A stretch of 64,000 nucleotides of DNA from an uncultured Eubacteriales bacterium (GCA_949738935.1 CATJCJ010000341.1:1-64000); one strand, 5' to 3'. Shown: positions 8,803-20,403, counted from the stretch's first letter. Notes: generated by a model from the letters alone, not told the origin. Program-made: numbers and translations.

Positions 8803-10458
8803 TCACTCAAAACAGCTTCCGCCAATAAACTCTCGTATAATAGAATTTTGCGGAATATACTTGTCATTTATGCTCAAAAAATTATTCATAAACTTAATAA
8901 GTCTTTTGGCCTCAATATATTCAGGGTGAGATTTGTCAATTTTAAAAAGCAAAGGTTCAACATAAGGCTTCAAAATAGCCAGTTCATAAACCAAAGCTGA
9001 GTTAAACATAACATCAGCCTCTTCCTGATAAGGGAAAATATACTTTCTTTCTCCCCTCAAAACAGAATCCCAAATTCCAATTGTATTAATGGCGTCAAAT
9101 CCCCTAAACTGGCTGTCACGAACAATTCTTCTTATAAGTCTCGTATCGGTTGTAGTAATTCTGTTGTGGGGATTAATATTAATCTGAGTTAAAGCGCTTA
9201 TATATATTTTAAACTTACTTTCTTTAGGAACCTGTTTAGTAAGCTTCTCATTAAGACCATGAATCCCCTCAATAACAAGAACATCATTTTCAGCCAGTTT
9301 AATAAAGTTTCCAGTATATTCTCTGCGTTTTTTATAAAAATTATATTCAGGAACCTGAACAGTTTCACCTTTAAGCAAAAGATTTATATCATCATTTATC
9401 TGCGGAACATCAATAGACTCAAGACATTCATAATCAGGCTTGCCAAACTCGTCAATAGGAGTTCGGTCACCGTCCAAATAATAATTATCAAGGGAAATAA
9501 TATGAGGTTTAATCCCGTTAACTTTAAGCTGAATGCAAAGTCTTTTAGCGAAAGTCGTTTTGCCTGAGGAAGATGGTCCCGCGATAAGAATAACTCTTTT
9601 TTTACCTGTAGCAATCATATCTGAAATCTGAGCAAGTTTTTTCTCATGAAAAGCCTCGGACAAACAAATAATATCTCTTATACCTCCGGCGCAAATAGCG
9701 TTATTCAAATATTTAGCTGACTCAACTTTCAAAATTTTAGCCCAATTAGAGCTTTCCTCAAATATATTCATAAGTTTCTCATAATTAATAACCTCATTTA
9801 ATTTTGAACACTCATTTCTTAACGGAAATCTAATAACAAAGCCATTATCTTTCTTATATACAAGTCCAAAAATTTTTAAATATCCTGTTGACGGAACCAT
9901 AGGACCATACATATAATCATAAAAATTCTCAATTTTATTCATAGTTATATTAGATGAACGAGTATATTTAAGTTCCTCAGTTAAATCCGTATCAGCGTAA
10001 GAGCTGTAAAAACTAATTCCCTCAGAAACCGGAACCGAAAGTTTTTCAATAGGAATATCTTTCTTAACAGCGTCACCCATAAACTTTTCGACTTCAGCGA
10101 TAACCTCAGAATCAATGTCCACACCATCAACAGTACAATAATAATTTTGATTAATAGAATGTTTTACGGTTATTTTAGCAACATCTCCCAAAACTTGTTT
10201 AAATGAATAAATCATCAAAAATATAAGACTTCTCTGATAAGCGGAATAACCATAAGCCGTTTTAATATCAAAAAAACAGACGTCACAACTTTTCGTAACT
10301 TTAAGCTTAAGCTCAACAAGCTCATTGTCAACAGCAGCAAGAAGAGGCTCCTCACTAAAACTATCCCCGCACATATTAGCGATTTCAAGAAGTGAAACAC
10401 CCTCGTCTACCATAATACTTTTATTTATATTCAAAATATTTATATTTATTTTTTCCAT
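8803..10458 (-). CDS. nucleoside (uridine-like) kinase with N-terminal TGS/ThrRS-like region
   Basis: VILIAGPSSSGKTTFAKRLCIQL P-loop, LDNYYLDGDRTP, VIEGIHGLN; N-terminal TGS-like segment. Confidence 0.85.
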   Translation of the reverse strand: MEKININILNINKSIMVDEGVSLLEIANMCGDSFSEEPLLAAVDNELVELKLKVTKSCDVCFFDIKTAYGYSAYQRSLIFLMIYSFKQVLGDVAKITVKHSINQNYYCTVDGVDIDSEVIAEVEKFMGDAVKKDIPIEKLSVPVSEGISFYSSYADTDLTEELKYTRSSNITMNKIENFYDYMYGPMVPSTGYLKIFGLVYKKDNGFVIRFPLRNECSKLNEVINYEKLMNIFEESSNWAKILKVESAKYLNNAICAGGIRDIICLSEAFHEKKLAQISDMIATGKKRVILIAGPSSSGKTTFAKRLCIQLKVNGIKPHIISLDNYYLDGDRTPIDEFGKPDYECLESIDVPQINDDINLLLKGETVQVPEYNFYKKRREYTGNFIKLAENDVLVIEGIHGLNEKLTKQVPKESKFKIYISALTQININPHNRITTTDTRLIRRIVRDSQFRGFDAINTIGIWDSVLRGERKYIFPYQEEADVMFNSALVYELAILKPYVEPLLFKIDKSHPEYIEAKRLIKFMNNFLSINDKYIPQNSIIREFIGGSCFE

Positions 10459-10469
10459 ACAATTTCCCC

Positions 10470-11282
10470 CTATACAATACTTAAAGTTTGACCATTTACT
10501 TTAGACTCAATACACTCAAAACCCAAATTATTACTTTCAGCGTAATTATTAAGATATTCTCGTAAAACAGGAACAACAATAACCTCACTGCCATAATGAG
10601 TCACATCAACCACACATAAATCTATATTATTAGCAAACTGAGCCTCGTGATACCTCAAATCACCCGTAACATAAACGTCACAGCACGCTTTTTTCGCCTC
10701 CGTCATATATTCAGCGCCTGAGCACTGACCGGTACACAAAGCAACTTTCTTAATAACTTTATTTTTATCACCGGTAATAGTGACCCTATCTAATTTCAAT
10801 TTAATTTTCAATTGATTAACAAAATCAATAAATCGCGTCTCCTGAGCAAGCTCGCCAATTCTTCCAAGACCGTTAACCCCATCATCTGATTTTATCAAAA
10901 CAGAAGTTTTTTGAAAGCCAATAATTTTTGCCAACTCATCATTTGTCCCGTTTTTAACTATATCCAAATTAGTGTGCGCTGAATAAACGGCAATATTATT
11001 TTTAATAAGCTTTATTATTCTTTTTCCCATAGCACTGCCTGAATTAATATTTTTAATACCGCCAAAAATAAAAGGATGATGAGTAATAATCAAGTCGGCA
11101 TTTTCAGAAATAGCCTCACAAATAACATCGTCATTAACATCAAGAGCGACCAAGATTTTTTTAATCTCCGAATCAAAATCGCCAATCATAAGACCAACAT
11201 TATCCCAACTTTCAGCCAATTCAGGAGGAGCGAAATCCTCCATAAACTTAACAATGTCTCCACATTTTATAGATTTATCCAT
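10470..11282 (-). CDS. Nif3-like dinuclear metal centre protein (YqfO family)
   Basis: PPELAESWDNVGLMIGD, ITHHPFIFGGIKNI, YSAHTNLDIV, TGDLRYHEAQFA. Confidence 0.9.
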   Translation of the reverse strand: MDKSIKCGDIVKFMEDFAPPELAESWDNVGLMIGDFDSEIKKILVALDVNDDVICEAISENADLIITHHPFIFGGIKNINSGSAMGKRIIKLIKNNIAVYSAHTNLDIVKNGTNDELAKIIGFQKTSVLIKSDDGVNGLGRIGELAQETRFIDFVNQLKIKLKLDRVTITGDKNKVIKKVALCTGQCSGAEYMTEAKKACCDVYVTGDLRYHEAQFANNIDLCVVDVTHYGSEVIVVPVLREYLNNYAESNNLGFECIESKVNGQTLSIV

Positions 11283-11401
11283 AAAATCCTCCCTTTAAAA
11301 GATTAACAAAAAACATTATAATATCATGTATAATCAAAATTTTTAAGTTAATAACAATATAAAAAAAATTCCAGTCAAATTCAGCCAAAATCATTTTTCT
11401 A

Positions 11402-12106
11402 CTATATTTCCCAAACTCTTTCATATAAACAACGTTTCATACTAAGTTCCTTAAATCTTTTCATAAACAAATCACTTTGTTTTGACTCTAACATTTTTTT
11501 TTCCATACCAATTAAAACATTATTAAGCTTATTAAGCTCAAAATCCACCTGCTTTTTTAAAACCTCATTTTTCTCATCAACAAGAATTTTCCCAAAAAAA
11601 TAATCCTTTTCACTATAATAAAAATCCAAACCTTTTTCACAGACAATAATATTATAATATTTTCCGCCTTGAAAAAGCATTTTCTCATCAACTATTTTAA
11701 ATCCAAGTGAATGTATTGTTTTTCTGACTTTGTCAATATCTCTCTGAGGCTGCAAAATAAGCCTTCGCGCTGAGTTTACAACCTCTTTTGAATCATTAAG
11801 AATATGAATAATCATCAAACCACCCATACCAGCAATAACAATCTGCTCAGGAACCTCTCCGGCATTAATAATACTGAGCCCATCGCCAACCCTTGTTTCA
11901 ATCAAATGAGAATAATTATGTAATCGAATATTTTTTTCAGCCTTTTCAACAGAACCAAAACTAATATCACAAGCTACAGCCCTTTTCACAATTCCCGCTT
12001 TAATAAGATAAATAGGTATATACGCATGGTCTGTTCCCACGTCAACAATAAAATCACACTTTTTAACACATCCGATAATTGTCTTTAATCTTTCAGAAAT
12101 AACCAA
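11402..12106 (-). CDS. trmK: tRNA (adenine22-N1)-methyltransferase TrmK
   Basis: VDVGTDHAYIPIYLIKAG, VIAGMGGLMIIHIL, LQPQRDIDKVR. Confidence 0.9.
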   Translation of the reverse strand: MVISERLKTIIGCVKKCDFIVDVGTDHAYIPIYLIKAGIVKRAVACDISFGSVEKAEKNIRLHNYSHLIETRVGDGLSIINAGEVPEQIVIAGMGGLMIIHILNDSKEVVNSARRLILQPQRDIDKVRKTIHSLGFKIVDEKMLFQGGKYYNIIVCEKGLDFYYSEKDYFFGKILVDEKNEVLKKQVDFELNKLNNVLIGMEKKMLESKQSDLFMKRFKELSMKRCLYERVWEI

Positions 12107-12137
12107 GACTATTCCTCCATACAGTATTTTATAGTAT

Positions 12138-12165
12138 AAAAAGGCTGTGACAAAACAGCCTTTTT
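12138..12165 (-). terminator. rho-independent-type terminator after rpoD
   Basis: AAAAAGGCTGT-gacaa-AACAGCCTTTTT. Confidence 0.7.
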
Positions 12166-12166
12166 A

Positions 12167-13243
12167 TTATTCAAGATAGTCTTTAAGTTTTTTGCTTCTG
12201 CTTGGATGCCTTAGCTTTCTCAACGCTTTAGCCTCAATCTGTCTTATTCTTTCTCTTGTGACTTTAAACTCTCGTCCAACTTCCTCAAGAGTTCTGGCTC
12301 TTCCATCATCAAGCCCAAACCTCAAACGCAAAACCTTTTCTTCTCTTTCCGTGAGAGTATCCAAAACATTTATAAGTTGTTCTTTAAGAAGAGTAAAAGC
12401 GGCGGCTTCCGCCGGAGCCGGAATATCCTCATCAGGGATAAAATCTCCCAAATGACTATCCTCTTCCTCGCCTATAGGAGTTTCAAGAGAAACTGGTTCC
12501 TGAGCGATTTTTCTTATTTCTCTGACTTTATCAACAGGCATCTGCATTTCTTTAGCAAGTTCCTTATCCGAAGGCTCTCTTCCAAGCTCCTGTAAAAGTT
12601 GCCTTGATACTCTTATAAGCTTATTAATCGTCTCAACCATATGAACAGGTATTCTTATGGTACGCGCTTGGTCGGCTATAGCTCTTGTAATAGCCTGCCT
12701 AATCCACCAAGTAGCGTAAGTACTGAATTTATAACCCTTTCTGTAATCAAATTTCTCAACAGCCTTAATAAGACCAAGATTACCTTCCTGAATGAGGTCA
12801 AGAAAGAGCATTCCTCTGCCAACATACCTCTTGGCGATGCTCACAACAAGGCGCAAGTTAGCCTCAGCAAGACGTTTTTTAGCGTATTCATCACCCTCTT
12901 CCATACGTTTGGCGAGTTCGGTTTCCTCATCAGCGCTCAAAAGAGAAACCTTGCCAATTTCTTTTAAATACATACGAACGTGGTCATCAATATTTATACT
13001 TCCATCATTAATAGATAAATCCAAATCCTTTTCGCTGTCTTCCTCAAGTTCAACAACGCCCATAACATCAATACCTTGACTTTCCAAATACTCATATATT
13101 TTATCAATCTGCTCAGAATCAAGTTCAATATCCGCCAAAAAATCCATTATCTCTTTATATTCAAGAATACCTTTTTTCTTTTTGCCAAGAGCCAAAAGTT
13201 CTTTTAATCGAATAGCAAATAAGTTTTCATCAATGGATTTCAA
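12167..13243 (-). CDS. rpoD: RNA polymerase primary sigma factor (SigA/RpoD)
   Basis: [37 protein letters not shown]; region 4 [53 protein letters not shown]. Confidence 0.98.
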   Translation of the reverse strand: MKSIDENLFAIRLKELLALGKKKKGILEYKEIMDFLADIELDSEQIDKIYEYLESQGIDVMGVVELEEDSEKDLDLSINDGSINIDDHVRMYLKEIGKVSLLSADEETELAKRMEEGDEYAKKRLAEANLRLVVSIAKRYVGRGMLFLDLIQEGNLGLIKAVEKFDYRKGYKFSTYATWWIRQAITRAIADQARTIRIPVHMVETINKLIRVSRQLLQELGREPSDKELAKEMQMPVDKVREIRKIAQEPVSLETPIGEEEDSHLGDFIPDEDIPAPAEAAAFTLLKEQLINVLDTLTEREEKVLRLRFGLDDGRARTLEEVGREFKVTRERIRQIEAKALRKLRHPSRSKKLKDYLE

Positions 13244-13272
13244 AGTAATCCTCCCTTTCTTTTGTCTTTATT

Positions 13273-15045
13273 CTAACCATCTGAAAGTGTAATATTCAAC
13301 GCCCCAACACTTTTTTTCTCAATCATGAACTTATTAACAGCCTCTATATCCTGAGCTTCCTGCGCGGAAGCCATACCAATATCAATATAATACAACTTAA
13401 TTGCCCTAACCTCATCATTTATCTCTTTTTCCATAGTTTTAACATCGTCAAAATCCATTCGCGAGACAAAAATATTAGATACAAAACTCTGTTCCTCAAT
13501 AGAATCAAAATAATTAACAATCTCAGCGGAATATATATTTTGTCCTTTTTTATAAAAATCGTCAATAATTTTAACAAGCTTCACATAAACAGGATTAATA
13601 AATTCTTCCGGGGATAAAAACTCTCTGATTTTTCTGTAAGCATTATAATTTGAAACCATAGCTTTAATAATATTTTGCTTTCCAGCATCAACTCCCCGTC
13701 CACTGACTTTACGCTTTGACTTATTATATTTTCTGGGAGAAAAACCAACAGAACCATTTTTTGAGACTCTATTTATTTCATCAACAATAGCCTCCCTTGA
13801 AATTCCTGTAATTCGAACAGCCTCTCCGATATAAGCGTCTCTTTCGATAGCGTTGTCAAGTCCTGCTAATATTTCAGCGACTTTATTTGTAAATATAATT
13901 TTTTCATCGGTATTATCAAAATTATACTTTGCTTTCTCACACTCTATCTCAAACGATATAAAACTTTTCGCTTCTTTAGACAATAAATCCTCAAAAGCGC
14001 TTGCCCCAAATTTTTTAATATACTCATCAGGGTCTTTAGCGTCTCTAACCTGAAGAACTTTAACTTTGATTCCGTTTTCCCATAAAACAGGCCCTGCTCT
14101 AAGAGCGGCATTCATACCAGCGGCATCACTGTCAAAAAGCAAAACAGCACTGTTGGCGTATTTTCTCAAAGTTCTGGCATGGTCATTATTAAAAGCCGTA
14201 CCCAATGCCGCCACAACATTTTTAAAACCGGCTTGATAAAGGCTGATAACATCCATATATCCCTCAACAAGAATAAATTCTTTTGTTCCTGATTTTCTTG
14301 CAAAATTAATACTATACAAATTTTGACTTTTTTTAAAAACAGGAGTATCAGGAGAATTTAAATATTTTGGCTCACCATCACCAATAATTCGGCCCCCAAA
14401 AGCGATAATTCTCCCTTGAACATCAATAATGGGAAACATAAGCCTGTTAAAAAACTTATCATAACAACCTCCTTTTTTATCAGGGAACACAAGACCGCTT
14501 TTAACAAGAGTTTCCACATCATAGCCCTCTTTAATCAAGAAATTAGATAAACTGTTTCTGTTAAAAGATGAAAATCCCAAACCATATTTTCTTCTAACGC
14601 TCAAAGAAACTTTTCTGCTATCCAAATACTCAACAGCTTTTTTACCCTCCTCACTATTCAAAACAGAATAATAAAATCTCGCCGCTTTTTTGTGAATTTC
14701 ATAAATAGAAGCTTTCATTTGGCTATTTTTATTAACAGCGCCAAAAGACCCTTCCTCCGGCAAAGTATAATTAATTCTGTCAGCAAGAAATTTAATAGAA
14801 TCAATAAAGTCATAATTCTCCATTTGCATAATAAAGCTATACACATTTCCGCTGGCATTACAGCCAAAACAATGATAAAGCTGCTCATCAGGACTAACAG
14901 AAAAAGAAGGCGTATGCTCCTTATGAAAAGGACACAATCCAAAATAAGAATTTCCTTTCTGCTTAAGCTGAACATAAGAACCAATAACATCAACAATATC
15001 ATTTCCCATTCTAATGTCCTCAATAATATTATCCGAATAATACAT
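13273..15045 (-). CDS. dnaG: DNA primase DnaG
   Basis: GLCPFHKEHTPSFSVSPDEQLYHCFGC zinc ribbon; Toprim EGYMDVISLYQAGF. Confidence 0.97.
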   Translation of the reverse strand: MYYSDNIIEDIRMGNDIVDVIGSYVQLKQKGNSYFGLCPFHKEHTPSFSVSPDEQLYHCFGCNASGNVYSFIMQMENYDFIDSIKFLADRINYTLPEEGSFGAVNKNSQMKASIYEIHKKAARFYYSVLNSEEGKKAVEYLDSRKVSLSVRRKYGLGFSSFNRNSLSNFLIKEGYDVETLVKSGLVFPDKKGGCYDKFFNRLMFPIIDVQGRIIAFGGRIIGDGEPKYLNSPDTPVFKKSQNLYSINFARKSGTKEFILVEGYMDVISLYQAGFKNVVAALGTAFNNDHARTLRKYANSAVLLFDSDAAGMNAALRAGPVLWENGIKVKVLQVRDAKDPDEYIKKFGASAFEDLLSKEAKSFISFEIECEKAKYNFDNTDEKIIFTNKVAEILAGLDNAIERDAYIGEAVRITGISREAIVDEINRVSKNGSVGFSPRKYNKSKRKVSGRGVDAGKQNIIKAMVSNYNAYRKIREFLSPEEFINPVYVKLVKIIDDFYKKGQNIYSAEIVNYFDSIEEQSFVSNIFVSRMDFDDVKTMEKEINDEVRAIKLYYIDIGMASAQEAQDIEAVNKFMIEKKSVGALNITLSDG

Positions 15046-15253
15046 AAATTCAGCCCCAAAATAAAAATATTAAAACAACGAAACTAAACCCCTCAATCAA
15101 ATTTTAATTAAAGCACTGATTAATCGCATCCTCCCAAATACTCAATTTCTTCTTATACTTAAAATATTCGACACAAAAGGGATATTTCCTTTTATTTTTT
15201 TAGGAAATACCGACAAACTCACAAAAATTAATTCAATACAATATCAATAAGCT

Positions 15254-15509
15254 TAAGAGCCTGTCTAAAAACTATTAAAATATCCAAAAAAATGAAATTT
15301 TAACCGGCTTTTCTTGCTTTTGAAGCATTTTAAAATTCATTTAAGAATCACAAATGAATTTTAAAATGCTTCAAAAGCAAGAAAAGGTAAGCTAAAATTT
15401 CATTCAGTGAAAATAATATCATTACGCCTCAAAATAATTTTATTTTCGCTGATTTTTTGTGTATATTTTGTTTTTAGACAGGCCTTTTTTAGATTTTAGA
15501 CAGGTTCTA
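15254..15509. mobile_element. MITE-like element B1 (256 bp incl. TA)
   Basis: Ends TAAGAGCCTGTCTAAAAAC and (reverse complement of right end) TAGAACCTGTCTAAAATC; contains a perfect 35-bp inverted repeat (15308-15342 / 15352-15386); right TA lies in the dgt stop codon. Confidence 0.8.
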
Positions 15510-16499
15510 AAAAACAGCCTTAATATTTTTATATTGTTTCATAGCAAACCTATCAGTCATACCGGCTATGTAATCACAAATAACCCTATCTCTATCATCA
15601 CCCTCAGCGTAATGTTTTATAAATTCCGCCGGAATTCCATCAAAATTCTCATTATAATAATGATATAACTTTTTAAGAACCCCTGAAAACATTTTATTTT
15701 CTTTTTCAAGTTCCTCACCAAGATAGACAAACTTAAACATAAATCCTCTCAATTTATAAAATATATTTTTAACAGATTCCTCCATAATAATATCATTTTT
15801 ATCTTTACTGTTTTCTATAATATTTCTTATAAGAAAATTTATTCTTTTTTTTGAGCTTTCACCAAGAATATAAACACTTTCCCGCGGCATATCCGAAACA
15901 GACATTATCCCCGCTCTCAAAGCATCGTCAATATCGTGATTAACATAAGCTATTTTATCAGAAATCTGAACAAGCTTTCCCTCAAGAGTATGAGGTGTTC
16001 CATCACCTCTATGATTTAAAATTCCGTCAATAACCTCATAAGTCAAATTAAGTCCTTTTCCCTCTTTTTCAACAATCTCAACAACCCGAACACTTTGTTC
16101 ATTATGATAAAATCCATTTTCAGAAACCTCATTTAAATCTCTCTCCCCCAAATGACCAAAAGGCGTATGCCCCAAATCATGACCAAGAGCTATAGCCTCT
16201 GTCAAATCCTCATTAAGATTTAAAGCCACCGCGAGAGTTCTTGCGATTTGAGAAACTTCAAGAGTATGCGTAAGGCGAGTCCTATAATGGTCACCATCAG
16301 GAAAAATAAACGCCTGCGTTTTATGCATAAGCCTGCGGAAAGCCTTACTATGCGTAATCCGGTCTCTGTCTCTTTGAAAACAGGTTCTGATATCTTCAGG
16401 CTCCTCAAAAATCTTTCTTCCTTTTGAATCAGCGCTTCTTGTGGCAAACGGACTAAATTTTTCATTCTCAAACTTTTCAGTATTCTCACGTATATTCAT
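15507..16499 (-). CDS. dgt: dGTP triphosphohydrolase-like HD protein (dGTPase)
   Basis: DIRTCFQRDRDRITHSKAFRRLMHKTQAF, RTRLTHTLEVSQIARTLA, GHDLGHTPFGHLGE. Confidence 0.93.
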   Translation of the reverse strand: MNIRENTEKFENEKFSPFATRSADSKGRKIFEEPEDIRTCFQRDRDRITHSKAFRRLMHKTQAFIFPDGDHYRTRLTHTLEVSQIARTLAVALNLNEDLTEAIALGHDLGHTPFGHLGERDLNEVSENGFYHNEQSVRVVEIVEKEGKGLNLTYEVIDGILNHRGDGTPHTLEGKLVQISDKIAYVNHDIDDALRAGIMSVSDMPRESVYILGESSKKRINFLIRNIIENSKDKNDIIMEESVKNIFYKLRGFMFKFVYLGEELEKENKMFSGVLKKLYHYYNENFDGIPAEFIKHYAEGDDRDRVICDYIAGMTDRFAMKQYKNIKAVF

Positions 16500-16541
16500 T
16501 CAGTAAAATCCCCTCCTAAAAACACATCACAATTTCTCAAA

Positions 16542-17159
16542 TCATTTTCCAAAAACCTTTTTCGCGGTTGGGATAATCAACGCGCCAACAGAATTACCCA
16601 AAGTCATAATAATTATATAAAAAAAACTCTTAACACTCCATGCGTCGGCAAGACTGAAAAAAAACATATTAGCGACACAATGCTCAAACCCGCATAAAAT
16701 AAACACAGTAATCGGAAAAATAACACCGACAATTTTAACCGTACCTTCTTTAGCATTTTTAAATATGTCAACAGCGACAAACATAAGGATACCACAAAAT
16801 AAAGCCAATAAAAAAGAGCTTAAAGGAGAATCTCCAAGTTTCACATCAGCAATTTCATAAACAGCATCAAATTTCTGAAAGATACGAGTATTTTTCACAG
16901 CGAAAGCGGAAAAATACGCTCCGGCAAAATTTCCAAGCCATGTAATAATAAGCTCAATAACGTAATCAGGTTTATTAAAAACAAGATATCCAATTTTTCC
17001 GGTAAAAAGCTGCAGCTCAAAAAATAAAACCGTCAACAGTCCAACTCCAAATAAAAAAGCTCCAACAACAGAATTATCAACAGAAAGAAAAATAATTCCT
17101 CCAATGCCAATAGCGATTCCGGCAATAATTCCATAAATAAATTGTCTCAATCTTTCCAC
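16542..17159 (-). CDS. formate/nitrite transporter (FNT) family protein
   Basis: Multi-TM; FTGK, GFEHCVANMFFF signature, TLGNSVGAL. Confidence 0.82.
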   Translation of the reverse strand: MERLRQFIYGIIAGIAIGIGGIIFLSVDNSVVGAFLFGVGLLTVLFFELQLFTGKIGYLVFNKPDYVIELIITWLGNFAGAYFSAFAVKNTRIFQKFDAVYEIADVKLGDSPLSSFLLALFCGILMFVAVDIFKNAKEGTVKIVGVIFPITVFILCGFEHCVANMFFFSLADAWSVKSFFYIIIMTLGNSVGALIIPTAKKVFGK

Positions 17160-17166
17160 TTTAAAA

Positions 17167-17457
17167 TTATACCTCCATACTGTTTTTTAATATAAGCGCT
17201 ATTTTAATACACTCAATCACAACAATCATAGTATATTCTTCTTTTTTAATAATGATAGGAGCGTTATTTTTTTTTACAATAATACACTCATTAAGTTTTC
17301 CGCCCTGTTTCCAGTATGTGAGAAAAAACATACCATCAACATCTTTAACTCTCCAATTATATGTTTCTATATTTTTAATAAAATATTCTTTTTCACATCC
17401 AAAAGCGTCTAAAATTTCATTTCTGCTATCTGTATATTTTTCCAAAACTTTTTCCAT
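17167..17457 (-). CDS. hypothetical protein (96 aa)
   Basis: ORF from internal ATG MEKVLEKYTDSRNE...; the longer ORF-track form overlaps uvrA. Confidence 0.5.
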   Translation of the reverse strand: MEKVLEKYTDSRNEILDAFGCEKEYFIKNIETYNWRVKDVDGMFFLTYWKQGGKLNECIIVKKNNAPIIIKKEEYTMIVVIECIKIALILKNSMEV

Positions 17458-17461
17458 AAAA

Positions 17462-20293
17462 TCAAACCTCCAAAATTTTTTTAAGATATTTTCCAGTATA
17501 CGAATTCTCACATAAAGAAACTTCCTCAGGAGTACCCTCTGCAACAATTTGACCTCCGCCGTCACCGCCTTCCGGACCTAAATCAATGATATAGTCGGCT
17601 GTTTTAATAACCTCAAGATTATGCTCAATAACAACAACTGTATTCCCCATATCCGTAAGTCTTTGTAAAATTCCAATAAGTTTATGAACATCAAAGGTAT
17701 GCAATCCCGTTGTTGGCTCATCAAGAACATAAATAGTCTTTCCCGTACTCTTTTTGCTAAGTTCCGTAGCGAGTTTAACTCTCTGAGCTTCTCCTCCCGA
17801 CAGAGTTGTTGAGGACTGCCCCAACTTTATATAAGACAAACCAACATCATATAGAGTTTGAATTTTAGACTTTATTCTGGGAATATTCTCAAAAAACACA
17901 AGAGCTTCCTCAATAGTCATATCCAAAACATCTGAAATAGTTTTCCCCTTATATTTAACCTCAAGGGTTTCCCTGTTATATCTTTTTCCTCTGCAGACTT
18001 CACAGGGAACATAAATATCGGGCAAAAAATGCATTTCAATTTTTATAATACCATCACCCGAACAAGCCTCGCACCTTCCGCCCTTAACATTAAAGCTAAA
18101 TCTGCCCTTTTTAAAACCTCTGACTTTCGCTTCAGGAGTTTGACTAAAAACATCTCTAATCATATCAAACAATCCTGTATACGTAGCGGGATTTGAACGA
18201 GGCGTTCTTCCTATAGGAGATTGGTCAATATTTATAATTTTATCAAAATACTCAATTCCTTTTATAGATTTAAATTTTCCATGTTTAATTCTGGCTCTAT
18301 TGAGTTCTCTAGCAAGAGTTTTATATAAAACCTCATTGATAAGAGAGCTTTTTCCAGAGCCCGAAACTCCCGTAACACAAATGAACAAACCCACAGGAAT
18401 CTCAACAGTAACATTTTTAAGATTATTTTCGCAAGCGCCTTTAATAATCAATTTTTCCTTAGATTGTTTTCTTCTTTCTTTGGGAATCTCAACTTTTTTT
18501 CTTCCACTCAAATAATCTCCTGTCAAAGAATTCTCACACTTTAAAAGTTCCTGAGGTGTACCGGAAAAAACAACCTCTCCGCCGTTCACCCCGGCATAAG
18601 GTCCAATATCCACAATATAATCAGCCTCCATCATAGTATCAGAATCGTGCTCAACAACAATAAGTGTATTTCCAATATCCCTCAAATGTTTTAATGTTCC
18701 AAGAAGCTTATCGTTATCCCTCTGATGAAGTCCAATACTTGGTTCATCAAGAATATACAAAACTCCGACAAGCCCCGAACCAACTTGTGTAGCCAGCCTT
18801 ATCCTTTGAGACTCTCCTCCCGACAAAGTACCGGCCATTCTTGACAATGTCAAATAATCAAGTCCAACATCAATCAAAAAACCAAGTCTCGCGTCAATCT
18901 CTTTTAAAATTTGGTCAGCGATAAGCGCTTTATTTTCTGACAGCTGAAGATTATCAAAAAAAACTTTAAGGTCTTTAATAGAATATTCTGTTATTTCAGA
19001 AATATTTTTATCACCGACAGTAACGGCAAGAATCTCATCCTTAAGCCGTCTGCCCTTACAAGTCGGACATTTAACGTTTGTCATATATTTCTCATATTCT
19101 TGCTTAGCCGCTTCCGAATAAGTTTCTCTGTATCTCCTTTCAAGATTACCCACAATACCGTCAAAAGTATATGAGTAAAATTTTTCTTGTCCTCCGCTGA
19201 CATATTTAATATCCATTCTTTCCCCGCCATTGCCATACATAATAATATTTTTTATTTTATCAGGCAAATCCTTATAAGGGGTATTCAAGTCAAAACTATA
19301 CCTCTCAGCGAGAGTGGTAAAAATACTATTTCCCATAGTTGTCTCAACAGAAATAGAATTCCAGCCAGAAACAGCGATAGCGCCCTCAAAAATAGAAAGT
19401 TCACTATTAGGAACAAGTATCTCCGGGTCAAATACCATTTTAGCTCCAAGTCCCATACATTCAGGACAAGCACCCGAAGGATTATTAAAAGAAAATCTTC
19501 TTGGCTCAATTTCCTCAATGCTAATGCCGCAGTCCGGACAAGCGAAATTTTGACTGAAAGTAAGTTCTTCCTCACCGTTAACATCAATAACGACAAGACC
19601 TCCTGTAAGAGAAAAAACCGTTTCCAAAGACTCAGAAAGTCTTTTTTGAACTCCCTCTTTAACAACAAGTCTGTCAATAACAATCTCAATATTATGCTTT
19701 TTATTTTTCTCAAGTTTAATTTCATCAGAAAGCTCATACATAATACCATCAATTCTAACGCGAACATATCCGCTTTTATTAGCGTCTTCCAAGAGCTTAA
19801 CGTGCTCACCTTTTCTGTTTCTAACAACAGGCGCAAAAAGCTGAATTTTACTTCTTTCAGGCAATTTCAAAATCTGGTCAACAATCTGGTCAATAGTCTG
19901 CTTTTTAATTTCCTTACCACATTTAGGACAATGAGGAACACCAACTCTGGCGTACAAAAGTCTCAAATAATCATAAATTTCTGTAACAGTCCCAACAGTA
20001 GACCGTGGATTATTATTTGTCGTTTTTTGGTCAATAGAAATCGCCGGCGAAAGACCCTCAATATAATCCACATCAGGTTTTTCCATTTGTCCCAAAAATT
20101 GCCTAGCATAAGAAGACAAAGACTCAACATACCTTCTTTGTCCCTCAGCATAAATAGTATCAAAAGCCAAACTAGACTTTCCCGAACCGCTAAGACCAGT
20201 AAAAACAACAAGTTTATTTCTTGGTATTTCAACATCAATATTTTTAAGATTATTTTCCTTAGCGCCTTTAACAAAAATTTTATCCTTTTGCAT
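17462..20293 (-). CDS. uvrA: excinuclease ABC subunit UvrA
   Basis: [35 protein letters not shown]; two ABC domains; zinc fingers; start at 20293 with RBS gagga. Confidence 0.98.
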   Translation of the reverse strand: MQKDKIFVKGAKENNLKNIDVEIPRNKLVVFTGLSGSGKSSLAFDTIYAEGQRRYVESLSSYARQFLGQMEKPDVDYIEGLSPAISIDQKTTNNNPRSTVGTVTEIYDYLRLLYARVGVPHCPKCGKEIKKQTIDQIVDQILKLPERSKIQLFAPVVRNRKGEHVKLLEDANKSGYVRVRIDGIMYELSDEIKLEKNKKHNIEIVIDRLVVKEGVQKRLSESLETVFSLTGGLVVIDVNGEEELTFSQNFACPDCGISIEEIEPRRFSFNNPSGACPECMGLGAKMVFDPEILVPNSELSIFEGAIAVSGWNSISVETTMGNSIFTTLAERYSFDLNTPYKDLPDKIKNIIMYGNGGERMDIKYVSGGQEKFYSYTFDGIVGNLERRYRETYSEAAKQEYEKYMTNVKCPTCKGRRLKDEILAVTVGDKNISEITEYSIKDLKVFFDNLQLSENKALIADQILKEIDARLGFLIDVGLDYLTLSRMAGTLSGGESQRIRLATQVGSGLVGVLYILDEPSIGLHQRDNDKLLGTLKHLRDIGNTLIVVEHDSDTMMEADYIVDIGPYAGVNGGEVVFSGTPQELLKCENSLTGDYLSGRKKVEIPKERRKQSKEKLIIKGACENNLKNVTVEIPVGLFICVTGVSGSGKSSLINEVLYKTLARELNRARIKHGKFKSIKGIEYFDKIINIDQSPIGRTPRSNPATYTGLFDMIRDVFSQTPEAKVRGFKKGRFSFNVKGGRCEACSGDGIIKIEMHFLPDIYVPCEVCRGKRYNRETLEVKYKGKTISDVLDMTIEEALVFFENIPRIKSKIQTLYDVGLSYIKLGQSSTTLSGGEAQRVKLATELSKKSTGKTIYVLDEPTTGLHTFDVHKLIGILQRLTDMGNTVVVIEHNLEVIKTADYIIDLGPEGGDGGGQIVAEGTPEEVSLCENSYTGKYLKKILEV

Positions 20294-20403
20294 TTCAATC
20301 CTCTTCCACAAAAAAAATTTTTTTGCGCTGCTTTTTTAAAAAAAGCAACTAGTTTTTTTGGCAATGCCCCAATATTTTAAATCAAAAGTTTTTGCGTTGC
20401 TTT

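Noticed and set aside
15176-15213. Hairpin GGGATATTTCCT/AGGAAATACC upstream of dnaG
   Set aside because: Imperfect short stem with AT-rich loop; could be chance and lies near the stronger B1 palindrome.
16542-17159. FNT transporter as a truncated pseudogene
   Set aside because: Somewhat short (205 aa) but signature region GFEHCVANMFFF and TM pattern are intact with no internal stops.
19187-20380. 397-aa + strand ORF
   Set aside because: Fully antisense to uvrA, low-complexity N/I/R/S composition typical of the mirror frame of an AT-rich gene; no recognisable domain.
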